Shown: piece after piece, positions 12,011 through 23,300 of the stretch
How positions within the stretch are numbered: position 1 is the first letter of the stretch
How the letters are laid out: each line of letters begins with the position of its first letter
From: Glebionis coronaria
Taxonomy: Eukaryota; Streptophyta; Magnoliopsida; Asterales; Asteraceae
Direction: 5' to 3'
DNA: 64,000 nt
Assembly (NCBI GenBank): GCA_025667525.1
Contig: CM046876.1
Coordinates: 532,134,038 to 532,198,037, forward strand
Position numbers and translations under genes: made by a program
The notes under the pieces: model-generated
Told to the model about the DNA's origin: nothing
What the model saw: the letters and a program-made list of their open reading frames with translations, nothing else
Database searches by the model: none

Positions 12011-13211
12011 ATGCGCACTCGATCGAAGGATTATACGAATTCTAGCAACGCATCGAATCGACGCAATCGAAATCGAAGGAATCGACAACGAAGACGTGAT
12101 TTAGAAACGAACATTCCTAATTTTGTTGTCGGACACGTAGACGAGATGGCCGAGAATCGTACCATGATGGAATTGCTCCAAGCACCCACCGAGGGTTATG
12201 GATACGCAGTCGTTATTCCCGCAATCGAAGAGGAGAATTTTGAGATTAAAAGCGGAATGCTATCGTTGATTCAAGCTACGAAGTTCAGAAGTCGTGAGGT
12301 GGATAATCCTCACGATCACATTCGGAATTTTGATCGTCTTTTGGCCACGAGCTAGTTTAAAAACGTCGACACCGATGACGTTAAGCTTATGCTTTTCCGT
12401 ACTCGCTCGATGGTGCCGCCAAGGATTGGTACGAGAAAGAGCCACCTAATTCCATAATTACGTGGAAGGATCTCGTTTCCAAGTTCGTTAATCATTTCTT
12501 TCCGCCGTCTAAGACCACGTTTTTCAAAAACGAGATCATGAGGTTCGAACAAAATCCGAATGAATCGTTTAGAGACGCGTGGGATCGTTTTAAGGAATTG
12601 TTTAGGCAATGTCCTTACCATGTATTTTCCGAGTTACACCAAATCGACACTTTTTATAACGGTCTTAATTTTCAAGAACAAGATTCGTTAAATTCCGCCG
12701 CCGGTGGCAATTTTTGTGTAAAACTTCGAAAGATGCTTTAATGATTATCGAAAATCGATCCAAGATTTTCCAACTCCGTAGCACACCGAGTGTTGCCAAT
12801 GTTAGTAATTCTAATCGCGATATTGAGAGAGTTGATGCAAAAGTCGATAAGTTGACGAATGTTTTTACGTCGTTCTTGATCGAAATGCAAAGAAAGACGC
12901 TCTCGCTATGGTGAAAGCGGTTGAGGATTCGTGTACGTTGTGTGGTGGACCTCATAATTATTACGAGTGTGCGGCTACGGATGGCCAAACGTCGAGTGTT
13001 AACGCGTTAAATGGAAACAATAATTTTCAAAATCAAAACAACGCGGTTCCATCACAAGGAAATTACAATCAAGGCATTAATTATAATCGTGGAAATGATT
13101 TTCAAAATCAAAACCGAAACAATTTTCAAGGGAATAATAATCAACAAGGAAATTTTCAAAATCAAGGAAACTATAATCAAGGTCGAAATTTGAGTTGGCA
13201 GAATCGAGATA
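12011..13211 (+). pseudogene. Athila-type gag, broken, 5' part
   Basis: Capsid-region gag of an Athila-like element. The first ORF (12011-12355) has the basic N-terminus and the EGYGYAVVIP and NPHDHIRNF segments typical of this gag. It is broken by an in-frame TAG at 12353, and the rest of the capsid region (FVNHFFPPSKTTF..., ESFRDAWDRFKELFRQCPYH, LHQIDTFYNGLN, AAGGNF) continues in other frames, with further frame changes near 12400, 12715 and 12900. A zinc knuckle CTLCGGPHNYYEC and an Asn/Gln-rich repeat follow (12908-13211). The Sirevirus insertion then splits the gene; the Asn/Gln-rich part resumes at 25397. Confidence 0.85.
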
Positions 13212-13216
13212 ATAAC

Positions 13217-13959
13217 TGTTGGGAATCTAAACTTGTTAGATTCCCTGTTCATTGATTTAAACATAATTAGGCTGATAGATAGTCCCTTGCCTGTGCCTAG
13301 GAGGCAGGCAAGTTTCACAAGACTCACAGAGATCCGGATCTCTGTGAGCAACCTCAGAGGAGTCCATGTCAGAGACATTGTCAGGGAAGTCGAAGATTAC
13401 CTGAAGACATACTCCTTGGCTGTGATGGATAACAGCCAAGATGTATTAGGGACTCTGAGGGGTTGAGAGTTAACAGGGGTGGCAATACCCTGATAACTCT
13501 CAGCACACTTTGGACATGCCATTTGTGTGTTCGAGAATATGAAGAATAAGGAAACTGTTTTGGACAACTGTTCCTTAAAGCATAATGGAAGACTACCAAG
13601 AATAGAAGGACATCATGTGACTGATGTGGGAACTTGTAAAAGTTGTGTAGTCGACATCAAGTACTGTTCAAGTCAAACTCGTAACACTATAAATAGGATG
13701 TGTAACCTAGCATTAAGATTTAACACTTTGCAATATTAAGATCATTAGTGCGTGTAACTTAGTGAATCAAACAGCTACGACTGTATTCATAAGTTAAGGT
13801 TATTGTTGTTCAAAGTGTGCACAACACATTGTCATCAAACGGTGTTATCCATAACACTTGTAATTCTTTATTATACAATAATAAGATTACGTTTGAAAAG
13901 TAATACCTTGTGTTGATTAAGTTAAGATTAGGGTTTCTCGCATTGATTAGGGACTTTCA
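13217..13959 (+). repeat. Sirevirus 5' LTR (743 bp)
   Basis: TGTTGGGAATC to GGGACTTTCA. It contains a series of inverted repeats: CTTGCCTG/CAGGCAAG (13286-13312), a perfect 26-bp palindrome (13323-13348), TTGGCTGT/ACAGCCAA (13416-13439), and GAGAGTT/AACTCTC around 13466-13502. TATA box at 13688. Confidence 0.95.
13688..13696 (+). promoter_or_regulatory. Sirevirus LTR TATA box
   Basis: TATAAATAG in a typical context about 270 bp before the LTR end. The same site is at 25120-25128 in the 3' LTR. Confidence 0.7.
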
Positions 13960-13961
13960 AT

Positions 13962-13973
13962 TGGTATCAGAGC
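13962..13973 (+). other. primer-binding site, initiator-Met tRNA
   Basis: TGGTATCAGAGC begins two bases after the LTR end, the standard plant Copia primer site. Confidence 0.9.
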
Positions 13974-14033
13974 GGTGTTTGATATTAAAACCTTCAAGAA
14001 ACATCGTTCTCCGTTTTATAATCAAGATCCACC

Positions 14034-16568
14034 ATGCCGGAAACCTCTAGCCCACACTCACCTTCCAGAAACCCATCTTCACCAAGACTTACAGCCCCAC
14101 CAAATGACGATGATCTACCCCAACTTCTTGACTCAAGAGGTGGATCACACGTAACCAGTGTACCAGTCTTTGATGAAGAAGACTTTGCCAGTTGGAAGAG
14201 TCAGTTTCTTGTATACCTTGATGGTCTTGAACCTTTTCTCTTAGAAATTTTAGAAAATGGTCCATATATTCCCATGGCACTCACTTCTACTGAAGAAAAC
14301 CCTCTTCCCAAACCTGTCAAACAATGGACCGCTGCTGATAGGAAATTAGCAAACCAAGATAAACGTCTCAAAAGCATCATAATTTCCTGTCTTCCAAAGC
14401 ATATCATGAAGTCTGTTATTCAGTGTCCCACAGCTAAACAGATGTGGACTGATCTTATTCTAGGCCATGAAGGACCTTCTGAAACAAGAGAGACAAAGAT
14501 TCAGGCACTCAGACTTCAGTTTAATGCCTTTAAGTCTCTTGAAGGTGAAAAAGTTCAGCAAACCTATACTAGGCTGAAGATTCTTCTAAATGACCTCGCC
14601 ATGAATGATGTTACTATTGGGCAAGCTGAAATCAATGCCACCTTTGTCAACAGCCTTCCAAGAAAGTGGCTGAGCATGAATCAAACTCAGAGAGCTAACA
14701 ACTCAATCAAAAATGATACCCTTGCTCAGCTCTATGGAAAGTACAATTATGAAGAAGGGCTGATCGATACTATCTACAAATCAGAGACTGAAAGATTTGT
14801 AGTACAAGGAGCATCTTCCAAATCTTTGATCTCTGCAACACATCCTATTGACAGCGATTCTGATATGGAAGAAGATACTCGTAGCAGCCAAGAGTTCTTG
14901 TCAGACCTCAATGCAGAATTTCATGAAAGAGCACTGCTAGCCAACCAAAGAAGATACTACAAAAGATCTGGAAGAGTAGGATCAGCCAGCAAACCAACTG
15001 ACAGGTCAAAAGAAACATGTTTTGCCTGTGGAAAGCTTGGACATTTTCAAAAAGAATGTCCCTCCACCAAAACATCCTCACCCTCTTATCCATCATCTTC
15101 ATCCAAACCCTACAAGTTCAAACAACATAACAACTCATCACAATCCAATTCTTCAGACACTGAGAAGAAAGATTACAAAAATAAGTACAAGGCACTTAAG
15201 GCTGAGTTAGAACAGATGAACTTGAAGATTGAAGCTATGTCCAAAAAGAAAGGTGGTGAGAAAAAGGCTGAGAAAGGGTTGGTTGCTGAAACCTATGATT
15301 GGAATGATGAACCATTGACTTCAGATGAAGAAGATACCACAAGAGTCAGGGCTTTTATGGCAATAGCTGATGATGAACCAGCTGTTGGAAAAGGTGATGC
15401 AAGATCAGGACAATGGGTCGACATCACAATGAAAAAGGTACACAGGCTTCTTTCTATGTCTGATTGTGATGAACGTAAGCATGTTCTTGATTACACCATT
15501 GTTGACTTGCACTTTGTTGAGGAACAAAGGAAGAACCTTCTTGACAAGTTTCACTCTGTTAAAACTGAAATGATTAATGCTAAGGCTGAATGTGATACTC
15601 TCAGGCGGGTTAACTTAGAGAAAATATCCCTGCAAAATGAAGTAGCTAGATTAACCTTGAAAAACATAGCTTTGAATGACCAAGTCACTGAATTAAACAA
15701 AGTTATTGAAAAATGGCTGTGTGCTAGGTTTACTATAGATGAATTGCTTAGGGATGAAGTGCCTGCTGACCTAAACAGGGATATAACTGCTAAACATAAA
15801 AAGCTGAGGATTATCACCAAACCCAAAGACATTGTCTTTAAATCTACAGAGACTATTCATATGTCAGACACCTCTTTGACTAATGACCCTGTCTCTGAAG
15901 ATGTGGCTGAGCTTCCACCCTTGCCCAAACTCTCTGGAGTTGAACCTAGCAGTTCTTCTAGATCTGCTAAGGATGAACTTAAGATAGATATTGAGAATCC
16001 TCCAGCTAAAGTTTTTCGTGTGCCTGCTAAACCAACTGGTAAACAAGTAGCTTTTAAGCCTGTTCCTACTAAAGCTGTGAATAAGGTTGACCCCACCACT
16101 GAAGATCGCCTGTTGTCTCTTATGAAAGAAGTAGAACTCTTGAAACAACACATTAAGCCTTCCGCTGAATGCTCTACTTCTCATGAACCTAAGTCAGTCC
16201 TAGGTGAACCCAAAGGGGAAAGATTAATCAAACCTTATTGCAATGTTTGTAAAAATTCTCACCACTCGACCTTAGATCATGACAGACACATGGCAGCTAA
16301 AAGAGCTAAGACACCCTCTAGGGACAGACCACAGAGTTCCAAAAGACAACAGGGAAATTATAACTCTTATCCTCCCTGTAAATTCTGTGGGTTCACAGAC
16401 CATCACTCAGACGAGTGTGGTGACTTCCCTGGGTGTGATATCTGTGGGAGTTATAACCATGAAACAATGAACTGTCCATCCCAACGCCAAAAGTTTTTCA
16501 GGAACACAAGAGTTGCTAACAAGCAATTCAGGGAACCCACTGGAAAGTGGGTTCACCATAGGAACTAA
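14034..16568 (+). CDS. gag: Sirevirus Gag polyprotein
   Basis: 844-residue structural protein forming the virus-like particle and binding the element RNA. The start ATG has a good context (CCACCATG). The N-terminal half is a Copia-type Gag (UBN2/DUF4219-like; [29 protein letters not shown]). A classical zinc knuckle [14 protein letters not shown] lies at about residues 329-342. A Lys/Glu-rich, coiled-coil-prone middle follows. Near the C-terminus are two further CX2CX4HX4C knuckles, [14 protein letters not shown] (about 782-795) and [14 protein letters not shown] (about 801-814), and a variant ending in His (about 736-749). It is longer than usual Copia Gag, as in Sireviruses. It ends in TAA; pol follows in the -1 frame. 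Confidence 0.95.
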   Translation: MPETSSPHSPSRNPSSPRLTAPPNDDDLPQLLDSRGGSHVTSVPVFDEEDFASWKSQFLVYLDGLEPFLLEILENGPYIPMALTSTEENPLPKPVKQWTAADRKLANQDKRLKSIIISCLPKHIMKSVIQCPTAKQMWTDLILGHEGPSETRETKIQALRLQFNAFKSLEGEKVQQTYTRLKILLNDLAMNDVTIGQAEINATFVNSLPRKWLSMNQTQRANNSIKNDTLAQLYGKYNYEEGLIDTIYKSETERFVVQGASSKSLISATHPIDSDSDMEEDTRSSQEFLSDLNAEFHERALLANQRRYYKRSGRVGSASKPTDRSKETCFACGKLGHFQKECPSTKTSSPSYPSSSSKPYKFKQHNNSSQSNSSDTEKKDYKNKYKALKAELEQMNLKIEAMSKKKGGEKKAEKGLVAETYDWNDEPLTSDEEDTTRVRAFMAIADDEPAVGKGDARSGQWVDITMKKVHRLLSMSDCDERKHVLDYTIVDLHFVEEQRKNLLDKFHSVKTEMINAKAECDTLRRVNLEKISLQNEVARLTLKNIALNDQVTELNKVIEKWLCARFTIDELLRDEVPADLNRDITAKHKKLRIITKPKDIVFKSTETIHMSDTSLTNDPVSEDVAELPPLPKLSGVEPSSSSRSAKDELKIDIENPPAKVFRVPAKPTGKQVAFKPVPTKAVNKVDPTTEDRLLSLMKEVELLKQHIKPSAECSTSHEPKSVLGEPKGERLIKPYCNVCKNSHHSTLDHDRHMAAKRAKTPSRDRPQSSKRQQGNYNSYPPCKFCGFTDHHSDECGDFPGCDICGSYNHETMNCPSQRQKFFRNTRVANKQFREPTGKWVHHRN

Positions 16569-19500
16569 TCTGTTTCTATGTATCTGTGCAGAAATATCTC
16601 AAGGAATCGGTATGGTATCTAGATAGTGGTTGTTCTAGACACATGACAGGGATTCAACAATACCTGCACAGATACTCAAGGGAGCCAGGTCCCAAAGTGG
16701 TGTTTGGAGATAACTCTTCAAGTGACACAGAAGGATATGGCTCAGTGAATTGCAATGGGATCACATTTACCAGGGTTGCATATGTGAATGGTCTTAAGCA
16801 CAATCTTATTAGCATCAGCCAGTTATGTGATGCTGATTATAAGGTTTTGTTTACTAAGACTCAGGGAACCATATTCAACAAAAATAATGATGTTGTGCTA
16901 GTTGCACCTAGAAGGAGAGATGTTTATGTCATCAACATGGCTGTGTGCTCTGAAGACAGCTCAAATTGTTTTCTTGCCAAAGCCTCTGAAAGTGTCAACT
17001 GGCTGTGGCACAAAAGACTGTCTCATCTCAACTTCAAGAACATCAATAAGATAGCCACTCAAAACTTGGTTGCTGGTCTACCTTCAGTAATGTTTTCCAA
17101 AGACAAAACTTGTTCTGCCTGTGTCAAAGGAAAACATCACAGGTCTTCATTCAAGACTAGGCAATCATTCTCTATTGACAAGTGCTTACATCTCCTTCAC
17201 ATGGACTTGTTTGGGCCTGTCAAACCTCAAACCATTAATCACAACAAATACACCTTGGTCATAGTTGATGAATTTTCAAGATATACATGGGTGTTCTTCC
17301 TCAGAAGGAAAAGTGATGCAGCTGATGCCATCATGTCCTTCATCAGACAAGTGGAAAATATGAATGAAGTTAGAGTCAAAGCTCTAAGAAGTGATAATGG
17401 TACAGAATTCAAGAATCATCAACTTGAATCATTTTGTGATGAAAAAGGGATTTCACAGAACTTCTCTTCAGCTGGCACTCCTGAACAAAATGGTGTGGCT
17501 GAAAGAAGAAATAGGACTCTGATTGAAGCAGCAAGAACTATGTTAAATGGTGCAGCCTTACCAAAGCAATTTTGGGGAGAAGATGTACACACTGCCTGCT
17601 ATACTCAAAACAGATCAATCATTGTCAAAAGACATGGCAAAACCTCCTATGAAGTCTTCAGAAAAAGATCTCCAGACGTCAGCTATTTTCATGTGTTTGG
17701 ATGCCCTGTGTTTATTTATAACTACAGGGATAAACTTGGAAAGTTTGATGAAAAGGCTGATGATGGATTCTTTTTGGGATACTCTCCAACAGCCAAAGCC
17801 TTCAGAGTATTCAACATCAGAAGACAAGAAGTAGAAGAAACTTTCCATGTCAGATTTAATGAAGATGATGAAGTCATACAGAGAACAGGAACAGAGGGTG
17901 ATGAAGTAGATTTTAATGAAAATATTTCTTTCCCAAGTGATGAGTTCACAGAACCCAGACCTACCAGTCATCACCACTCCAACACTCTTACTCCTTATGT
18001 TCCTGCTTTTGATCCTCTGTCTACTCACAACATAGAAGTTCCTACCTCTCAGGGACTTGATGAAGAAGAACCTCAAATCTCTGATGGTCCTTCTCATGAT
18101 ATGAATGACTCACCAATTCTTCAAAACTCTGAAGTTGCTCCTGCTGATAATGAAATTGCTTCCCTAGATGTGGCTGAAGAAGACTCAGACACTGAAGTAG
18201 TTTTTGAAGAAAGCCCTCCTAATCAGCAGGATGAGATTCAAATTGTTCCTGCTGTGCCCTCAAGTACCCCTGTTCTTGAAACTCCAGCTCCTCAAAATAA
18301 GTGGTCAAGAGATCAACACATTCTTCTTGTCAACATTATTGGGGAACCAAATGCAGGGGTCACAACCAGACAGCGAATCCAAGACTCTGAGTCAGCCTCA
18401 GCCAATGAATGTCTATTTGCTGAATTTCTTTCTCAAATTGAACCTAAAAGAGTTGCTGAGGCTCTGACAGAAGATGGATGGGTAGCTGCTATGCAAGAAG
18501 AAATCAATCAGTTCAAAAGGAACAAGGTTTGGACACTAGTGCCAGCTCCACCTGGAAAGAATATCACAGGCACTAGATGGATCTATAGAAACAAGATGGA
18601 TGAAATTGGGAACATCATCAGGAACAAGGCAAGATTGGTAGCACAGGGATACTCTCAGACTGAAGGAATTGATTATGATGAAACTTTTGCACCTGTTGCT
18701 AGACTTGAAGCCATCAGAATCTTTCTTGCTTATGCTGCCTATATGAACATCACTGTCTATCAGATGGATGTAAAGAGTGCCTTCCTCAATGGTGATTTGG
18801 CTGAGGAAGTCTATGTTGCTCAACCGGAAGGATTTGAGAGCAGCGAGTTTCCCAACCATGTGTACAGACTTCACAAAGCAATGTATGGTCTGAAACAAGC
18901 TCCAAGAGCATGGTATGAAACTCTTTCAAATTTCTTATCTGAAAATAAATTTGTCAGGGGTTCTATTGATAAAACACTCTTTACCTTCAAGGACAAGAGT
19001 GATTTCATCATTGTGCAGATTTATGTGGATGATATCATCTTTGGGTCAACAAATGTCAATCTTAGTAAACGTTTTGCTAAATTAATGACCAAGAAATATG
19101 AGATGAGTATGATGGGTGAATTAACTTACTTTTTGGGTTTTCAAATTAAACAATGTCCTAAGGGAATTTCTATTTGTCAAGAAAAGTATGTTAAGGATTT
19201 ACTTAAAAAATATGACTTGGCTGATTGTGCTTCAGTTAAATGCCCCATGCTTCCACCCAACAACTTGGGCCCTGATGAGTCAGGGGTCTCTGTCAATGAG
19301 ACTTTATATAGAGGCATGATTGGGTCACTGATGTATTTAACAGCCAGTCGTCCAGATATCCAATTCTCCACATGTCTCTGTGCAAGGTACCAAGCTAACC
19401 CAAAAGAATCCCATCTAGTGGCTGTTAAGAGAATTTTCAGGTATCTCAAAGGAACACCATCCCTAGGACTATGGTATCCAAAGGAATCAGGCTTTGATCT

Positions 19501-19978
19501 CAAGGCCTATTCAGATTCAGATTATGCTGGATGCTGTATTGACAGGAAAAGTACTTCAGGCAGCTGTCAAATCCTAGGAGGAAAATTGGTTGGATGGAGT
19601 GCTAAGAAGCAAAACTCTGTGGCTATGTCTTCAGCTGAAGCTGAGTATGTCGCTGCAGCCAGCTGTTGTGCTCAGGTGCTCTGGATGAAAAGTCAATTGG
19701 CTGACTATGAAATCTTGTATGACAAAGTGCCAATCTTTTGTGACAACACCAGCGCCATTGCCATATCCAACAACCCTGTTCTTCACTCTCGTACCAAACA
19801 CATTGATATCAGGTATCATTTTATCAGGGATCATATTATGAAGGGAGATATTGAGCTGCATTTTGTTCCCACAGAGCTGCAACTAGCTGATATCTTTACA
19901 AAGCCTTTGGCTGAACCTACGTTTAACAGGCTAGTTGCTGAGCTAGGGATGCTCAATATTTCAAAGCCTGTGGCTTGA
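16562..19978 (+). CDS. pol: Sirevirus Pol polyprotein
   Basis: Open in the -1 frame relative to gag from 16562 to TGA at 19978, with no ATG near its start, so it must be expressed through gag by recoding or splicing. Domains in order: aspartic protease ([13 protein letters not shown]); integrase with an HHCC zinc finger ([10 protein letters not shown] ... [10 protein letters not shown]) and DDE core ([34 protein letters not shown]); reverse transcriptase ([40 protein letters not shown]); RNase H ([42 protein letters not shown]). All catalytic residues are visible and there is no break. About 1130 residues are counted from the GTG at 16586. Confidence 0.95.
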   Translation, partial: ELICFYVSVQKYLKESVWYLDSGCSRHMTGIQQYLHRYSREPGPKVVFGDNSSSDTEGYGSVNCNGITFTRVAYVNGLKHNLISISQLCDADYKVLFTKTQGTIFNKNNDVVLVAPRRRDVYVINMAVCSEDSSNCFLAKASESVNWLWHKRLSHLNFKNINKIATQNLVAGLPSVMFSKDKTCSACVKGKHHRSSFKTRQSFSIDKCLHLLHMDLFGPVKPQTINHNKYTLVIVDEFSRYTWVFFLRRKSDAADAIMSFIRQVENMNEVRVKALRSDNGTEFKNHQLESFCDEKGISQNFSSAGTPEQNGVAERRNRTLIEAARTMLNGAALPKQFWGEDVHTACYTQNRSIIVKRHGKTSYEVFRKRSPDVSYFHVFGCPVFIYNYRDKLGKFDEKADDGFFLGYSPTAKAFRVFNIRRQEVEETFHVRFNEDDEVIQRTGTEGDEVDFNENISFPSDEFTEPRPTSHHHSNTLTPYVPAFDPLSTHNIEVPTSQGLDEEEPQISDGPSHDMNDSPILQNSEVAPADNEIASLDVAEEDSDTEVVFEESPPNQQDEIQIVPAVPSSTPVLETPAPQNKWSRDQHILLVNIIGEPNAGVTTRQRIQDSESASANECLFAEFLSQIEPKRVAEALTEDGWVAAMQEEINQFKRNKVWTLVPAPPGKNITGTRWIYRNKMDEIGNIIRNKARLVAQGYSQTEGIDYDETFAPVARLEAIRIFLAYAAYMNITVYQMDVKSAFLNGDLAEEVYVAQPEGFESSEFPNHVYRLHKAMYGLKQAPRAWYETLSNFLSENKFVRGSIDKTLFTFKDKSDFIIVQIYVDDIIFGSTNVNLSKRFAKLMTKKYEMSMMGELTYFLGFQIKQCPKGISICQEKYVKDLLKKYDLADCASVKCPMLPPNNLGPDESGVSVNETLYRGMIGSLMYLTASRPDIQFSTCLCARYQANPKESHLVAVKRIFRYLKGTPSLGLWYPKESGFDLKAYSDSDYAGCCIDRKSTSGSCQILGGKLVGWSAKKQNSVAMSSAEAEYVAAASCCAQVLWMKSQLADYEILYDKVPIFCDNTSAIAISNNPVLHSRTKHIDIRYHFIRDHIMKGDIELHFVPTELQLADIFTKPLAEPTFNRLVAELGMLNISKPVA

Positions 19979-20189
19979 TATTAAATGTGTTCATTAAATG
20001 ATTGATTCTATATTAAATGTTGTATTAAATGTTTTTCACATGTAACTAGGTAGTTGCGTTCCAAGTAAATGCGAAAAACATTCTCACATTTTTTAATCAT
20101 TTAAGTTTCGGATAACGAGGAGACAAACGTTTTGAAAGGTCAAGGGGACCCACTTGAGCAGTCATTTTCGCTTTTGCATTTAATGCGGT

Positions 20190-20336
20190 TGAATAACTGT
20201 TCACTCTAAGTTTGAATATTTATATTGTCTTCTTTCTCTTCTCACCCACCACCATTCTCAAAATCTTTTTCTCTCTCTAAAAACTCTTATCTCTCTCAAC
20301 CATCCGCCATTTTCATTCACCTTCAACCTTATATCA
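20190..20336 (+). promoter_or_regulatory. promoter-like and leader-like segment before the envelope-like gene
   Basis: Between the pol stop and the envelope-like ATG lies TTTGAATATTTATATTG (TATA-like, about 20210-20226), followed about 20 bp later by a strongly pyrimidine-rich, CT-repeat leader up to ATG 20337. This looks like an ordinary plant promoter plus 5' UTR. Whether it works as an internal promoter is inference. Confidence 0.4.
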
Positions 20337-23300
20337 ATGGCGTTTCCCGTACCAAAAGCCTCCAATGTGAACTTCGAGATCAACGAGAGCATCATCGCCT
20401 CAAATAACGCTATTGGATGGATCAAGGCACCCAACAACACCTATTCGGATCTGGTAAATTTCATGCAGAATTGTGACCTAAACGAAGCCTTCACCAAATC
20501 TCCTTCCACCTTTTACCAAGAATACCTTAGGGAATTTTGGTATTCTGCCGAAGTTGAAGAAGACACCATTACCTTTAGCCTTTCTTGCAATGAACATCCT
20601 TTTGCCTTTTCCCTTGCTGATTTTGCCAGTGTGGCCGGACTTAAACATGGAGATGATTGCTTGAAGACAGTTGACAAAAAGGCTGTCAAGGAAGCATTGG
20701 CCACACTCAAACCCTGTCATGACATTAACCCTGCCCTCACACCAGCTGATATCCTTGCTAAAGCACCCCTGAAGATCAAGTACTTCTCTCCTATGTGGCG
20801 TGTCCTCTTCACCCACATTGTGAAGTCCCTGGGAGGCATGCAGGGATCACAAGATCAAATGTCGTTCAAACATCAGACAATTGCATATGGATTAATTTGG
20901 GGAGCTGATGTTGACGTTGGAAGCCTTCTTTTCTCTAACCTGGTAGAACAACTAAAGGGAAGGAATCAGGTCAGGGAAAAGAACATTTGTTACGTACGTT
21001 ATTTGTCCCTGATCTTTGAGAGTTTGCTGGGAGAAAACTACCATAACAAAGCCTTGACAACCCTGAAGCCCTATCGCATTACAGGCGCCATTTACAAGGA
21101 GATAGGAGCTGAGGATTTCCCTGTGACCGCTCACATGCTGAACGTTGCTAACCAGGTACCCAACGCTGAGAAGCCCTTGCTCCCTTCCTCTGAGAAGGTG
21201 AATACTTCTAGTGTCGCTGGCAAGTCTACGTCTTTGACCTCTGGGCAGCACACTACCAAGTCCAAGGCTTCTTCTGGCCAACAGCCAAAGAAGAAGAAAA
21301 TCCCCTCTTCTTCTCAACCTAAAGCTGTTAGCAAGGCCAAGGAAAAGAAGATTGAAACCGCCTCTGGTCCAGATACTCTTGTGGATACAGAATCTTTGGC
21401 TGACAAACAACAGGCGTCTAGTGTCTCTAGGTCAGCAGAGACTACAGGAAACCAGCCAAACCAAGCTGATATCTCACAGGTAATCAGTGTACATTTTTAG
21501 AGGCTCACAAGCAACCACTCTCATTTATCTGTAGGAGAGAGTGGTGAAGTTAGGGTAATCCTCGACCCATAGAAGTCTGTCATTTCACTTAGAATTCTTT
21601 AAGACTTCTGTACACTCTGTCTTTGCACCAGGGAGTGATTCATTTGTGTTTATAAAGCACCCCGATGACCCTGAACCCTCTAGACAGTATTCAGGCTAAC
21701 AACAACCTGAATACATTAATGTCTCAACCTTGATGGCTGTACTTCACACAGCCTCTTGGTTCCCTCATTAAAAGAGTCCCATAGGATTTATCCTTTCAGG
21801 GGGAGCTGAATCATCACCCTCAGCTTTCCTAGGGGCAGCGTAACAGGCGACCTACAACAACATATGTTTCACTCTTAAAAGAGTCCCAAAGGTTTTACCT
21901 TTTGGGGGGGCTGAATAATCACACTCAGCTTTCCTAGGGGCAGCGAAATGGCGATCATTAAACAACATATGTTTCACAATCAAAAGAGTCCCAAAGGTTT
22001 TTACCTTTTGGGGGGGCTGAATAATCACACTCAGCTTTCCTAGGGGCAGCGAATGGCGACCATTAACCACACTTCATTCACTTAAAAGAATCCCAAGGAT
22101 TTATCCTTTGGAGTGGCTGAGTAATCACCCTCAGCCTCTCTGGGACAGCGAAATGGCGACCATCCACTTTATGTTTTCCCTGTTACTAATTTCAACAACC
22201 TTGCAGGCTGAAATTGTACAGCCAGTCAAAGAACCTCAGGTACATGAAAAAGAGGCTGAAACAATAACTCAGGACATTCAAATTGAAGAAGAACTTGTGC
22301 TCAATGCTGATGAAGAAATGCTCTCTGTAGAAGATTATGTCGCTGAGTTTGAACCAATGCCTGAAGACGAATTCCCTGAGGGAATGTTTGATGAGGAAGA
22401 GGAAGAAGATGAGGATGACCAGCTGTCAGTCTCTCCTCCTAAAGAAGATGACAAGACTTCTCCTCTTAAGGAAGCTGTTGACACACAAAACTCTGCTACA
22501 TCTGCAACAACAGTCCTTCAAAGACCAATATATGATCCAACAGCTGAATTCCTTTTGTTTGATCATCCTACCCAGACCAACTTCGACTTAATTCCAAGGG
22601 AGGATGATTTTGCTCAACAAAGCCTCAATATCAAAAATCTTCAGCCTGTACACCATCAGTCTGATATTGAGCGCTTGTCAAGAAAGCTGGACGTGATCAA
22701 GTCAGAGATGCACAATTTTACTGTCACCTTTCCAGGTATAATAAAGAAGGCTGTGACTGAGGCTGTCACTGAGCCTATTCAGGAGGGTACAAGAAAAGGT
22801 GTGGCTCAAGGACTAAGTCATCTCTCGACAAGAATCAAGAATGCCATTGACTCCGTTGTCCCTGCATTGTTCCAAGAACAAGAAACCATCATTAACAGGC
22901 ACTTTAATGCAGTGCGCAACAGGCAATACAACCATGCTGGTTTTATTGTCAGGAGAGTTCAGGCAAATACCAATGCCAATGCCAACTTATTGCTGAAGAT
23001 TGCCAGGGCATCAAGAAAAAGACAGCGTGCCATGGCTGCCTCTGTGGAGCAGATTGCAAGAAGATTTCAGGCACGTTCATCCAAGCATAAGAGAAGTAAG
23101 GATGAACGTGAGGGGGAGAAGAATACTAAACTCAGCCTTGCATCTGCTGAACAAGGCTCATCTTCAGCCAACCCTTCAACAACACCTGTTCCTCTTCAAG
23201 TCATCGAACCAGTTATAATACCTGATGATGAGGATCAGACTCAGGGGGAGCAACAAGCACAAGATGGCGCTGACTCATCTAAATCCATGATCCTAGTTAA

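Noticed and set aside
22108..22206. ATG at 22108 as start of a separate second envelope-like gene
   Set aside because: The first 33 codons lie in the fourth intron repeat unit and read differently in each unit; the splice acceptor at 22206 gives a consistent in-frame join.
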